From Branchiostoma floridae (taxonomy: Eukaryota; Chordata; Leptocardii; Amphioxiformes; Branchiostomatidae), in NCBI RefSeq assembly GCF_000003815.2, contig NC_049994.1, forward strand, positions 12,846,382 to 12,910,381: a stretch of 64,000 nucleotides of DNA, given 5' to 3'. The notes beneath the pieces are model-generated. The model ran no database searches. It saw nothing but the letters and a program-made list of their open reading frames with translations, and was not told where the DNA came from. A program made the position numbers and the translations under genes. Positions 35,792-48,120 of this stretch are shown here, in pieces. The stretch's first letter is position 1; every line of letters begins with the position of its first letter.

Positions 35792-37440
35792 TATGTCCAG
35801 AAAACAAAAAACAAAAAGATTCCATCATAGCAGCTTCCTTCTTAAGGTTATAATTTATGGCTGTATCTGCAGAATATTAAACTTTATCATGTTGCAAAAG
35901 CAATGCCAAGGTCTTTTACAACATCCTGTCGGCAGTTACATTATTACCCACACTTTGGAAGTGATTGTCCGTTCGATGTACATGTGATATGAACATCAAT
36001 CACGAAAGTTGCCATCGCAAGCTAATGGACTCACAATGAATATCAACAGGCGACGCCACGTACCCATGTTATCCACGTGTTACGGCTTTACGACATAAGG
36101 TTAGCTTTGGCATCAACAGAGCCGAAAACAGTCTCTCTATCATCCCCCAGAGACTCATTAAAACTAGTGGTAAAGGCGTCTGAACGGACGGTTTGACATT
36201 AATAATCTTTACGCTGAACTGAGAAGTTCGAAACGGAGATTGACAGAATAATACATATGGTACGTTTCCCCAGCTCATATACAAATGTCAGCTTATGCGT
36301 CTGAAGTTAAGGCCGCACCATTGCAATTTCTTGGTTCTAATATACCAGTTTATAATTTTCAGAGAAAGAGAAAAAATACCAAACTGTATTTAGGGAGCAA
36401 GGATTAGACGTACACCCTGTGCTTTTAAGGTCATGAACTGATCTCCAAGTTACAGGAATACTAATCGTCCCCAAACTTTCATATTTTTATCCCATCATCC
36501 CAGTTGAGTAAAACTCTTGAATTCCTACAGGTTCACACTAAAAAATGCATAAAACGATTCCGTTATACGTAAACCAACCTAATAGGTTGACTTTGTGGCT
36601 CCTGTGGTGGCATATGAGTTTATCATCACTCACTCACTATTTTAGGAAAGTCTATCTTTTTTCATTCTTCATCCGTCCTCAAATATTTTCCTGCAAGTAG
36701 TTTCTGACAACTATAAAATAAAATCAAGTACCGCGACCACCATGTAAAGAAGTAAACTACAAGAGATTTGTTGATCAAAGAAAGCATATCTTTATTAGAG
36801 GGTTCTTCCATAAATATACATCCAAAAGATCCCGATGTTCTTCTTTGATCTTTTCTGTTTTTATATCTTTGCTTGTAGAGCGAAAGCAATCGACCATGGC
36901 GGGTATATGCACCATTCTGTTGTCTTGGGTTCACTGTACAGGTTGTATCTGGATTGATAAAGCCTGTTACAGACTGAGTGATAAACGACATTTATGATGT
37001 AAGCCTTAGTGCAGCGGTAGGTCCACTTGAGTGCTACAATGTGATAAAGATAACGACTTAGGCGTACAAAAAGGAAACAAACATGACACCAGCCTTTGAT
37101 CCTAACACAGCTGAGGGTAGAAGTCGGTGTGATAAACAAAAGTGGCAGTTTGACGACATTGTTACAGACGGTTGTGGTACCAGTCATCTGGTATCGGTCA
37201 GACGCGACTTCAGCAGTCTGGAGTTAACGGCTAGGCCACACTGGATAATATGGATGACATCCGCGCGCGCACTGGTTTTACTTTATTATTTTATTCTATT
37301 AAGATTCTCCATGTACATAGGCAATGGAGGGTATGGCGCAACAGGTGTCAGAAGACGCCATACCGAAATCATTTGGGGGGGGGGGGGGCTTTGCTGTTCG
37401 GCTTCCGACCAAGGATGTAAGGCGTTCCTTCTACCCCTGA
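35792..37440. other. Intergenic stretch, nothing recognised
   Basis: A G homopolymer lies at 37375-37388. Open frames lack splice context. Confidence 0.35.
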
Positions 37441-37504
37441 CTCGTGTATCATGGCGGGTGCGCCATGCCCGAACATGCCCCTATGGCCTGTCACTGCCAC
37501 AAAG

Positions 37505-37635
37505 GCCTGTCACTGCTACTAGCCGGAGCTAGGTACTCATTTACACCTGAGTCAAGTGAGAAAAGTCGTTTAAAGTGCCTTTCCCAAGGGCACAAGATCG
37601 GTGGCACAGCGGGATTCGAACTCAGGTTTTAGCCA
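37505..37635. repeat. Dispersed repeat with GAGCTAGGTACTCATTT motif
   Basis: The same GCTAGGTACTCATTTTCAC-like block and the GTGCCTTTCCCAAGGGCACA hairpin recur at 41160-41235 (inverted) and 41639-41665. GGGATTCGAAC near 37612 looks like a degraded tRNA B box. Confidence 0.5.
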
Positions 37636-37639
37636 GTTC

Positions 37640-39745
37640 TCAAAAGAACTATGGCCACATGTTACACAATAGCATCCCTGGTCAATCAAAATTTCTTACC
37701 AGAGGATCTGCTCTTCATGGTAAGGGGACACTTGGTCAGGGCTTGTGGCCGGAGAGCCCTTGTTCCCCATGATTGGCAATATAATCATGGACCGGCGGCG
37801 GTTACCTCTCACAGTATTATTGGAGGTGAACATAAGACAAACCAAGCCCGGGAAAGAATGGACTGGATGTTTAGTCCGGTGGTTTAGAAGCATTTTTTGC
37901 TGGATTTTTCTTTTTTTTACGCCCGCGTGCATTAGTTTTGGGGTCAACAGGGGATGTCATCCATAAAATAAAGTCGGTGTGGCCTTACAGTGCAGTAGAG
38001 TAGATATATTAAGAAAAAAAAAACACCTGCATGCATGCAGCACAAAGGCTTTGAATTTTCCATACGTCTCATTGCCACTGTATTCATACGTCGTGGGAAT
38101 CACATATGACTCGTCAGAAAACATATCAAAAAGACGTAATAACTTGATGAATACAACAAAACATTTTCGAACATAGGAAGAAATAACCAATTATTGTCTA
38201 CGTCGAAAATACATGATTGAATTCCTAACAGACCCATAAGGTAATCATTGTTACTAGATATCTTCAAGTAACCTATGACTATTGTTTAAAGGCAGGAGAC
38301 CCAAGGCCAGCTCGGGCTCTAAAATTTGTACGTTTGATCACCACCTCTCTTCCTTGTCTTCGAGGAAAGGAATGTTTGCTGGCGTTTTAAAAAAAAACTT
38401 GGTTAAAATTAGATTTAGAGGCAATTCCCGCAAAGTGTGAGTAATTCTCATACAGTATACAAAAATACAAAAATTTAAAAAAAAAACCACTATGATATAA
38501 ACAAAATATGAAAGAAATGGAAATTTGGTAGCAGAAACTGTATTTCTGTGTGACTGAACTGCGTGACTTATGAGACCAGATTTTACAATAGGTAAGGAAA
38601 TTAGATGAGTTAATTCATTCAAGAGATAGCTGTGTACTATGGCCGTGTTGTCGCTCATCGCGATTTCCGATGATTTTCAGAAGGATTTAAGCGCCACACT
38701 GCGAGTTATTACTGAAATGCAACGTGATGCTAAGATACAGTTTACGAAACCCCGTTGACGGCTTTTTGAACTTTGGGTTCTGGCCTAGCCATTGGGCCTC
38801 CGCGAAGAGAAAAATAGTTTTAAAGGTTTAGCCAAATAAAAGCTATGTAAATTAGACCTATAAAATATCTATGACCTATAATCCAAGAACCTACAGTAAT
38901 GTTTAAAGCAGATACATTGTAGCTTTCTCCACACACCTCACAGCAGAAGATACAAGAATATTTTACATCTTGAGTAGAGTAAGCCTAAGGTTAGATATAC
39001 AAGATATCTAACATGACTAACCAGACAGATTGTAACCAAGAATACAAAATAAATAACGTTGAAAGCTTGCCCAAACTAAAAAACTGGGTTGCTACACTTC
39101 ATAGAAGATTGGTTCTGTTTAAAACTGGATTGAAAGATACGGCTGCCAAAAACTGCTGCATTGGTTTGTTGTTAATGTAATTATGATGCAATATTGGAGT
39201 TATTCCTGTGATAGGAAATGACAACAACAGCGTATGTGTGTCCTCATTGTTCCCTGCATATTTCCCCTTTTTTGGACAAACTGAAGAAAAGCCAATTATG
39301 AGATATTTATTTTGTAATGATGGAAAAGTCAGCATAGATTAAGGCCTTTTAGTATCTTTTAACATTTTTACTTTTTCCTTTGACCAAAACTTGCTTTTGG
39401 AATCAACAGTTGTTTTCTTGCTGATTTGGACGCAACTAAACAGTGAATAATTTCAGGAAGCTTGTAGGTAACCCTTGTGCCCTCCCGATGAGTGCATATG
39501 TCGCCGTTTTTGTTATCCTGAAATTCACGAAACGGTTGTTTACAGTCTGCCTCACATAGAATTTTAATGGTACTGCATTCAAAACGTACTGTGTGTTACA
39601 TAATTTTTTTTCATAATGGGAAATTTAAATAAATGTAAGCAGATCAGATCATTCAAATTCGGATGGACATTTTTAAGATAAAAACACTTCTTGGTGAGGC
39701 AGACTTTGGTCACGTTTAAGAAATTGAATGAAACTTTAAATTTCT
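37640..39745. other. Intergenic stretch, nothing recognised
   Basis: AT-rich sequence without supported genes. It should include the 3'UTR of the gene starting at 43325, but no clear AATAAA was located. Confidence 0.35.
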
Positions 39746-42700
39746 TTAAACACGGGTTGGTTCCTTGTGGTCCATGGGGTTGACGTTGGGTACCTCCTCC
39801 AGCGTCTCTCCCAGAAAGTCCAAGAACTCGCGGTACTCGTCCACGGAGCGGGTGAAGCGTTCGCGCTCCTCCTCCAGGGTGGCCGCGCCGTCCGCGTCCC
39901 GCACCATGCGGAACCGCGGGAAGCTCTTCACGGCCAGCTCGTTAGCCGTGGGGATGGTGTTGGTCAAGAAGTCCACCAGCCAGTCGGCGTACTCGGACAG
40001 GTTCTGGATAGGCTTGGGAGAAACCGGCTGACCTGTGGAAGAGATGTACAAAATATTTTTCTGTCAGACTAAATTCGTCTTTTCTAACACCGGTAAAATG
40101 TAAAATTGGTGGTGTGTGTGTGTGTGTGTGTGTGTGTGTGGCGTAACAGGTTCTGGATGGGCTTGGGAGAGACTGGCTGACCTGCAGAATAGATGTACGG
40201 AATATTCTTCTGTCAGATTAGATTCGTCTTTTCTAACACCGGTAAAATGTAAAATTGGTGGGGTTGTGTGGGGCGTAACTGGTTCTGGATTAGCTTGAGA
40301 GAGACAGGCTGACCCGTGGAATAAATGTACGAAATATTCTTCTGTCAGAGTAAATTTATATTAAATTTTCTAACGACGGCAAAATGTGGCATTGGTGGGG
40401 TCGTGTGGCGAATCTGCAGAGTGGTTGGCCCAGAAGCCTGGGTACCATCCGATTTCTACCGGGGCTCCTTGCAGGCGAGACCCGGTAGAAATAGGATGGT
40501 ACCCAGACTAGGCCTGGTTTGAGAGGATGTACTTAAAGAGCTATGGTAGACCACTCAGGAATCCGTTGATAGTTTTATATGGTAATTAATTCAATTCAAC
40601 ATGCTTTCCTCAGGTACACAGTGTTATCGTATTTTATCTACTTTCTTTGGCAGCGCGGCAACTTCATCAGGGTTGCCCATCCTTGTCGTGATAATCATAT
40701 CACAATAGGACAAGGAGAAAGCTCACTTTGCCTTGATAAAGGGGACAGAGAAGTTGCCAAAAAGATAAGGTTGTGTACCTAACAATATATGTTGAACCGT
40801 TCAGAAATGTTTTAGGCTTACGTTTTCCTGTAGTCCCTAAATCTTGGCGAGATTGTGTAAATAAAACTAAATATTGAACCACTCAGAAATGTCTTTGACT
40901 TACGTTTTCCGTCGTCTCTAAATCTTGGCAAGGTTGTGTACCTAAACCTATATGTTGAACCACTCAGAAATGTTTCAGACTTACGTTTCCTGTCGTCTCT
41001 AAATCTTGGTGCGGGCTTGAGGACCACCTCGCTGATGGGGATCTCCATCCGGGCTACTTCCATCACCACCATCTGCAGCTGCGTCTTGATGTCGTACAGG
41101 TTGTTGATGAAGTCGTCAATACTAAAGATAAAAAGCGGGATCGTTAGAAAGTATCGTTGATGTGCCACAAATTTTGTGCCCTTGGGAAAGGCATTTTACA
41201 CGACATGACTCAAGTGAAAATGAGTACCTAGCTTCAGTTAAGATAAGGGCACAACCCGCCATACTTGCAAATACGTGCCGTCTACGTGCCAAAACGTGGG
41301 CAATCTTTTGAGATAAATGGTAAGTACTGCCTCCGTACGAAGTCGTAGGGAATCCGACGGATTTTGGAGCACGCAGACACGCCTTAGAACTTGCAGGCAA
41401 AACGTTGTGTGCCATCGGGCTGCGGATTCGTCCCCCGTACGTGCCAGTACGAGCGACGCGCCTGCCCTGTACAGCCTGGACGTTTTCAGAAATACGTGGA
41501 GGACGTGGCCTCCCCCCCCCAAAAAAACGTACGGACAAATTGCACGTTGTGCCCTTAGCTTTAGGGTCATCCCTCGGATAGAACGTTCAATGGAGGTCTT
41601 GGTGTTTGGAACGTCCTATCCGAGGGACGGCCCCAATCGAAGCTAGGTACTCATTTTCACTTGAGTGATGTGAGGAATGAAACGAAAATGAAGTCATCGA
41701 TATGCATATGGCGGCGGACACATAGACGTCGGTAAGGCCCCCGTCCACTAGACGGCAATCGTGCTGCGCTCTCACTGCGACCTTAATAGGACATATGTAA
41801 CCTTCGCTTTCACACTGGGTATATCATACAAAACGGAAAGGTGTAATTGAGAAGACAACAAAACACGCAAAGCGTAAAAAATCGTTTCTTTTCTATAGAA
41901 TTTGTTCAGCAAGCTGTCCAATTTTAGGTCGCAGAGAGAGCGCGGCGAGAGCGCGGTCCTAGTGGGAAAGGGGGTATAAATGTTCGATTGCACACTTGTC
42001 AAAACAGTTCACCAATATCATAGTCACGTCACAGTCACATCACGCCACCTTCGGAAAGGTAATAAGAAACTTACAACTCCTTGACACGTTCTTTCAGCTT
42101 GTGGATACGAACGTTCGTTTCCTTATGAGTAATGCTTGTGTGGTGAAAAAAGGATTAAGGATCAAACAAACTTTACAGAGGTCGCATTGTGCAATGAGTA
42201 TAAGATGTATACCAAAAATGTGTAGACTATCATTTGGAAGAACATTAAAGGTTTTTACTGAATTCTATTAAAATCAGAATCCCCAGATTACTACTATAGG
42301 CGAGAGCCGTCTGTGCATGGGATGACCTTTTTCGTAACCTTTTGACGACATTCAGACCATTTCATATGATATCTGAGTAAGCTTACTTTACATAACCCGA
42401 GATTCTTACATTACATAGTCATAGTATTACTACCTGTACGTTACTATCCAAGCAGATTTTGCGGTGGCATAAGATAGTATCATAAGCTTGAGAAGAAGTT
42501 TAGCTGGCAGAGGAGTTTTCTTCGCCACCGCTCCTCTGCCGGCTAAACTCCTTCCCAAGCTTATGATACTATCTTAGGCCACCGCAAGATCTAATATCTT
42601 AAGTAAAGACCAAACAAGATCCAACATCTTAAGTAAACTTACATGTCCTTTGTCCTCTCCATGGCGTCGTTGAGTTCTTTCTGCCAGCGGGGCTGGTTCG

Positions 42701-43325
42701 CCAGGTTTGCCTCCGTGATGGGAGGGTCGAACACCAGCAGACTGAACCGGCCCAACGTGCTGGTAGTGTCCCGGATGTACCTCATCAGCTTCTCTCTCAG
42801 GTTCCGCACGTAGGTGATCATCTCTGTCACCTCCTCGTGGTCGGGAGATCCCTTCAGCTTGTCATGGATCGGCTGGAAGTCGAACTGCGGCTGATCTGCC
42901 TGCAGCCTGTCCAGCAGCTCTGATGCCTTGATGTAGGCGTCTATGGAGAAGGAGTCGGATTCAGGCTCTGCCGGCTTGGCGGTAGTCGGTACGATCTCTG
43001 GGAGAGGATCGAGAAGTATCCCACCGGCTGGAAGTATGGCTTCCGCGGGTGAGTGGTCTTGTTGATCGAGATGTACGTCAACATCAAGGAGGAGATTGAC
43101 AATGGCCTCGGCTTCGCTCGACGAGATGCCGACGTCGTTCACCGCGCTGTCTTCGGGAAGAGCGTTAGTTTCCTCCGGCGGCAACACGTCGTTCTGTTCG
43201 ATGCTTACGTGGCCAGGTCCGAGCCTGTCCAAGTTGAAAGCGGCGACTTGAAAAGCTGATATCCCCGCTAAGTGCACGATGCACTGTACGATCACGACGC
43301 AGATGAAGAGCTGAACGGCTGTCAT
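39746..43325 (-). CDS. Secreted helical protein of 388 aa, family unknown
   Basis: Four coding exons join in phase: 42643-43325 (ATG 43325-43323, phase 2 end), 42075-42134, 40985-41121, 39746-40032. Every junction has GT...AG, three donors being GTAAGT. An acceptor (TTATCTTACAG) lies 12 bases above the ATG. Residues 1-22 form a signal peptide (MTAVQLFICVVIVQCIVHLAG). An acidic, proline-containing region follows to about residue 135 (LPPEETNALPEDS, EIVPTTAKPAEPES), then predominantly helical sequence (IKASELLDRLQ, TYVRNLREKLMRYIR, IHKLKERVKEFIDDF, EEERERFTRSVDEYREFLDF). The mature part has no cysteine, and IQNLSE offers an N-glycosylation site. The amphipathic pattern suggests a helical bundle, perhaps lipid- or partner-binding, but I recognise no family. 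The short second exon (60 nt) uses acceptor CACACAAG; a nearer AG would introduce a stop. Confidence 0.75.
40000..40420. repeat. Tandem triplication around the acceptor of exon 4
   Basis: Three copies starting GGTTCTGGAT at 40000, 40149 and 40281. Each contains the start of exon 4 of the 388-aa gene, its acceptor and about 100 bases of intron. Copy 2 keeps an AG acceptor (TTCTGCAG), copy 3 has lost it. A TG microsatellite (40112-40140) sits at the end of copy 1. Confidence 0.8.
40434..40509. mobile_element. Hairpin element, CTGGGTACCATCC arms
   Basis: Arms of about 32 bp (CTGGGTACCATCCGATTTCT and complement) around a loop of about ten bases. Another partial copy (TACCATCCAATTTCTACCGG) lies at about 59566. 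Confidence 0.6.
40777..41011. repeat. Tandem triplication around the donor of exon 3
   Basis: Three copies of an ~81-bp unit, each holding the end of exon 3 of the 388-aa gene (CCAAGATTTAGAGACGAC on the minus strand) and an intact AAAC|GTAAG donor at 40985, 40904 and 40822. Copies 1 and 2 are in frame (81 bp). Copy 3 is one base longer and closes the frame. Confidence 0.8.
41160..41665. repeat. Inverted-repeat block in intron 2 of the 388-aa gene
   Basis: GAGTACCTAGCTTC at 41222 and GAAGCTAGGTACTC at 41639 are inverted. Inside, about 41568-41632 forms a hairpin with arms GTCATCCCTCGGATAGAACG-like. Contains no coding exon. Confidence 0.5.
42459..42587. mobile_element. Long hairpin element, arms about 55 bp
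   Basis: GCGGTGGCATAAGATAGTAT near 42459 pairs with ATACTATCTTAGGCCACCGC near 42568. Pairing runs through AAGCTT and GGCAGAGGAG to a loop of about 15-20 bases. Located in intron 1 of the 388-aa gene. Confidence 0.75.
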
Positions 43326-45137
43326 ACTGGATGTGGTCTGTAAGATAAGGAAAAACACCAATGTGAATCTAAAGAGCTCCGCAACTGTACAGTATATCCA
43401 CTCCGGAAATATTGGGGTATGATCTATATTTACATACACGTGGAGGCGGCCGCTCGTACTGTCTGCCGATACTATGGTAACTAATCCTCACAGTGACGCC
43501 GGCTGTCCTGGATGGAGAAACTACCTGCGTAATTCTTCTCGTACTTAGTGCAGACCTGCGCGCGTCAGACCATTGGCGGTAATTGTTGGAAGTAAGCCCG
43601 GCACGCGTGTCGACTAGTCGCCTCCTCCCTCCAGCCTGGTAACGTTAATGACCCTTACTTGTAATGGGGTGAATTGAATGCATGCTGTGTGCTCTGGGGC
43701 AGGACATTCTTGTGGGAAATCAGCTTACAACCTTCAAATCAAGGCTAAAGACATTCATCCAGGAAAAAGGTGTATCAAGACCTGTCTAATGCGGTCCTTG
43801 GTGTGAATATTCGCTTTCGTCGCACTTAGAATCACCCTAAGTGAAACTATGGGAATTTGATTGAACGAAGAACTAAAAAAGGTAAAAAAAGGGAAGTTTG
43901 ATTTACTGATGCACGATCGCCTCCCTGGCACCATAAAAGTAACCAAGAGTTAAGATAAAACGACGATACCCTGTCTCGAAACATGAAATCAAAGAAGGAT
44001 GAAAACTCCCATAAAGAATTCTCAAAAACAGATAAATTTTGCATGGAATAGAGATGATATCTAAAGCCGACCTAAGATGGAAATATGGCAAAGATAACTA
44101 TATCCGAGCAGGTTTAATTATATCACTGACCTACAAAGGAGAGAAATGTATGTTAATGAAACGCAACGCCACATGTAGCCCGCCAAAGGGATTTCAGCAA
44201 GAGGGAAAGATCAGAAAAAGGAACCCAAGCTGCAAGCAAGAGATTTTCTTGGTACAAGACTCTCCTATGCCCGTTCTATTGCCCATACCTTCACGCCAAA
44301 CTTACAATCGCCCCACACGCCTGTCTCCCCATTGGATAATTATCCTCTGCTCCACTTTACGCGATTGTACGCACTCAATAGTCATCCCAGCGGATGGCGC
44401 GCCGCCCATTATTTCATTTTGTCCCAGCTTTTCAGCTTAGGTCCCATGTTTTATCACATTTTGAGTGCACTGATTGCAATAATCATCGCTGGAACAGAAC
44501 AATTGACGTCACTTTGGCGCCTGCCTTTTTGATGCACTGGAAGCTTTATCGAATACATAATGTAGAGAGAACGTACTTAGGGAGAACAAATATCTTGTCT
44601 GACGGGCTTAAGTTTGTCTAACGTAGTTTGGTGAGCGCTTCAGGTGCAAACACACCACCAGTCCTTCAGTCAGAAAACAGTTTAAGGTCAAAAAATATCC
44701 AGAGGGTTCGGCAAAGTTCAATGGCTTCTTTCCAAAAAATCTGACACTGTTGCTTGTTCCTACTTTCTGCAATTGAAACTAGATGATTAGTCTGTCTTTT
44801 ACGGGAGGAATTGCCATAACATAGGCAGCCTATGACAACCTTTGACTGCTATAATGAGTCTGATGTCTACAAACCACATAAGGTCAAAACGCGGTATGCC
44901 TGATTAAATTTTGATTTGGAGACTCAATCACCTAGTAATATTAGTCGAATCAACAATGACGACAAGTTCTTGATCAAAAGAGCAAATGGGAGATGAAAAC
45001 GCAGCTGATGCGACCGATATATCGGGGTGGTGTCGAACGCGTTCGGAAAATGCTACTGAAGTTTAAAATAGAGCACTTAAGTTGAAACAAGTGTTTCTCG
45101 GCTGCGAAGCCTCTAAATGATCAGTGGAGTGATTCCT

Positions 45138-45306
45138 ACCTTACGCTGTGCAGACGGGAGTATGGTGATACGTTGTGAGCTGACGGTCTTTCCACGGATG
45201 TAAACCCGTGTCAGCGGTTTGGTCCTTTCGTGAGAAACTGACCAAACGCTCAGAACTGCGCCGCGTGTGAACTGAGGCCGTACAGGGCTAACGAGACCTA
45301 CTATAA
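45138..45306 (-). promoter_or_regulatory. Candidate promoter and non-coding first exon of the 388-aa gene
   Basis: About 136 bases without ATG end at donor GTAAG|GTAGGA (45140), with an alternative GC|GTAAGG four bases earlier. An AT-rich TTTATAGT lies at the far end, but the canonical TATAAA reads on the other strand, so the TATA call is weak. The gene's coding exon 1 needs an upstream exon, which this could be, 1.8 kb away. Confidence 0.4.
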
Positions 45307-47439
45307 ATCTGTAACGATCACGAGCACAATCTCACTAGGATGTGTGTCCTCTTCATGCACCCTCGTTACGCTACAGGTCCGGGAGTCTACCTCACTTCAG
45401 ACCCTTCATACCAACAGCACAACAAAGGCAACTTTGAAAAAAATATTTGGTTTTAATATTTGCTCAAATAGTAACAAAACACACGACCAGAGAGGATTAT
45501 TCCTGACAAGCCACTTGAAAAATCTGACAGGTACTCAATGGTTTTTGCTCGGTTGTTGGTTGCAGAAGTGGCCGTGGTACTGTTGTGCGGATTTTTGGTA
45601 CGTGTCGCCACATAATGTGACCACACCGGCGAAACCTCTTGCGGTGACGCAGAACAACATGAGACCACTTGCGTGGCTGGTAAGTGGTACACTGGACGCT
45701 TGGTTGCCAAATAAACAGCCCTAAACTGTCCCGAAGGCCGGTCATGGCCACGAAAAGACAATCAAACATGATATTGGACACGTGGCATGCAAAAGGTGTT
45801 TGCTGTTATAGGCCTATATGCCGTAACTGTTCTAAATATAGCTCACTTCACAGACGCGTAAACACTTAGTACTGTTTTTAGGTCGTTTTTTTCTTGTCAT
45901 GAATCTAAAAGGACATAATACCTTGTAAAACGGACTCGTAGAAAATACTCCAAATTAAGGACCCTGACTAAATAAGTAGGACCATTACATATAATTAGCA
46001 TAACACTGTTGAGTTGCATGACGCTATCTTGTCCATGTTTAACATTTTGGAATGATCCGTAGGATTGTACTCATATTTTGTAAGAATATACTAACATTTC
46101 ATCATATGCAGATCATCCAATGGAATGTGGTGAGAAAATAACATTTGAATTTTTATAGGTTTCACAAACACCGTGCATCTTCAGGAAGCATTCAATCTTA
46201 TATCTAATCCCTGCTGTAGTACGATCATTCCTTGCCCCCTTTTTAAACAGAATTTAGTATTTAGACTTGAACTGGAAAATAAGTACATTTTGTATAATAG
46301 ATCTATCAACACAAGTAGTTTGGAAACGTTTGAGTTTAAGTTATAATTAAAGCCATGTTCTATAAGAAAGTGCCTTTCGTAGCCTTTGGGTTACACAACT
46401 GCACATATGATACTTCTTAGGGGTTTAGCCCAACAACTTATAATCGCAATCGAAGGGAAAAACGACGATGATGCGAGGCTGCCATTGTTTTAAGCGCGGT
46501 TGACACCATTTTTCACGGCCCATTGGTGCTGAACCTACATGTTCAAGTGCGCATTCTTCTGCAATACTGAGTCAAGCATCCGAAATTCCGCACGTCAACA
46601 ATGAAAGAGGACCACGCCTCAAAACGTCATTTATCCATAGTAACGGAAGCGTACAAGAATAGACAGTGACTGAAACCGTGATTGACAGATAGTGGATAAG
46701 TGATGAAAGAGGAAAGCAACAGAAACGAGGAGCGTCTAAATAGATAAATGTTTCTACTTCAAGTTATCTAAGAAAAACGACGAAATGAACGGGATTAGAC
46801 ATTAAGGATCATCACAGAGGTCATCACTATATGATTACAAATTTACCAATAAAACAAAGTCAGAGAGTTAGGTTTAATCAAGTAACGGATGACTCCAAGA
46901 GCAGCTGAACACCAATTGCATCGCAGCAGATATGCACTTGCAAATCAATTGAAGAAGAAGAAGAAAAGTAACAAACGGAATTTTGGAGAGATTCGTCACA
47001 CCGTGTTACACGAGCATCTATTCAGAACAGACGTCCAAAGTGCGGACAGATCAGTATCTCTGCCCGCATCTGCCGGCAAAGCTCACGCCAAATTGTGCTG
47101 ATGAGGCCGGGACGCGGGCCTCAGGCTCCGGGGCACCTGGCGGTGTCCCCGGCGGCCCGGGCCACACGTGTCCCGGCTTAGTGCGGAGGTGGTCTTGGAC
47201 GGTGTTTACACGAGGAGGATTTGTCTCAGCTTGACGCTGTGATTAAAGCTTTTATAGGATCGACGCCTCAGTCAACAAAGTGAAGGTTCCCCGAGAAAGG
47301 TCGGCAGCTGTGGATTTGGGAAGGATGGCACGGACAAATCCGTACCTGAGGAGTAGGCACTATTTCAACTACAAAACAAGGCTACAAGATACGATCTCAC
47401 ATCCATTAAACATCCATGGAAAAGCACATAGTTATATTT
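45307..47439. other. Intergenic stretch, nothing firm
   Basis: A GC-rich patch at 47100-47190 reads SGAPGGVPGGPGH on the plus strand but has no splice sites of the expected kind. No gene is supported. Confidence 0.35.
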
Positions 47440-48120
47440 CAGCCATACCATAGGTATGGTGAAATATATTGTATTCGTAATGTTTTTTTCTCCTGTCAAA
47501 TCTTCAAATCGAATCAACTCCGCCGTTTTTAAACCGATTGACTTGAAATTTGTCACAAAGGTAGAGTAAGCCAATACCCTCAGGTTCTTTTTTTTATTTT
47601 TTTTTCATATCTGCCTTTAAAATGATTTTATTGAGCTTTTTTGTCAATTTTTAAGTATATTTTGGGCTCCAGTACCCTGGTATTACAGCCGAATGACATG
47701 AAATTTGGTACAGAGGTGCCCTGATCATATGCCCACCCAGATTTTATAACAAGTTTGGCATACGGTACAACAAAATGCTTAATTTTGCGATTTTTGGCCT
47801 TTTTTTGACAAAAAAAGCACATTTTTGCCTCATGTACCCTCGTTTTACAACCGAATGACCTGAAATTTGGTATAAAAGTGCCCTTCAATTGTGTGCGCAT
47901 GAATTCAATAACAGTTTTTCCATACAGTACAACATAATGCTTAATATTGCGATTTTATGGCCATTTTTGGACAAAAATTTGACATTTTTTTGCTCCAGTT
48001 CCCTCGTTTTACAACCAAATGACCCGAAATTTGGTAAAGGGGTGCTCTAGATATTTATCCAAATAACCCCTGTATAATTTGGGGCTTGGAACACTTTAAA
48101 ATGATATATTTGGGAATTTT
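47440..48120. repeat. Degenerate tandem array, unit about 160 bp
   Basis: The motif ACAACCGAATGACCTGAAATT, or close versions of it, recurs at about 47533, 47685, 47848 and 48009. A GGTACAGAGGTGCCC-like block follows each, with T-rich GCGATTTTTGGCC spacers. Looks like a short satellite block. Confidence 0.7.
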
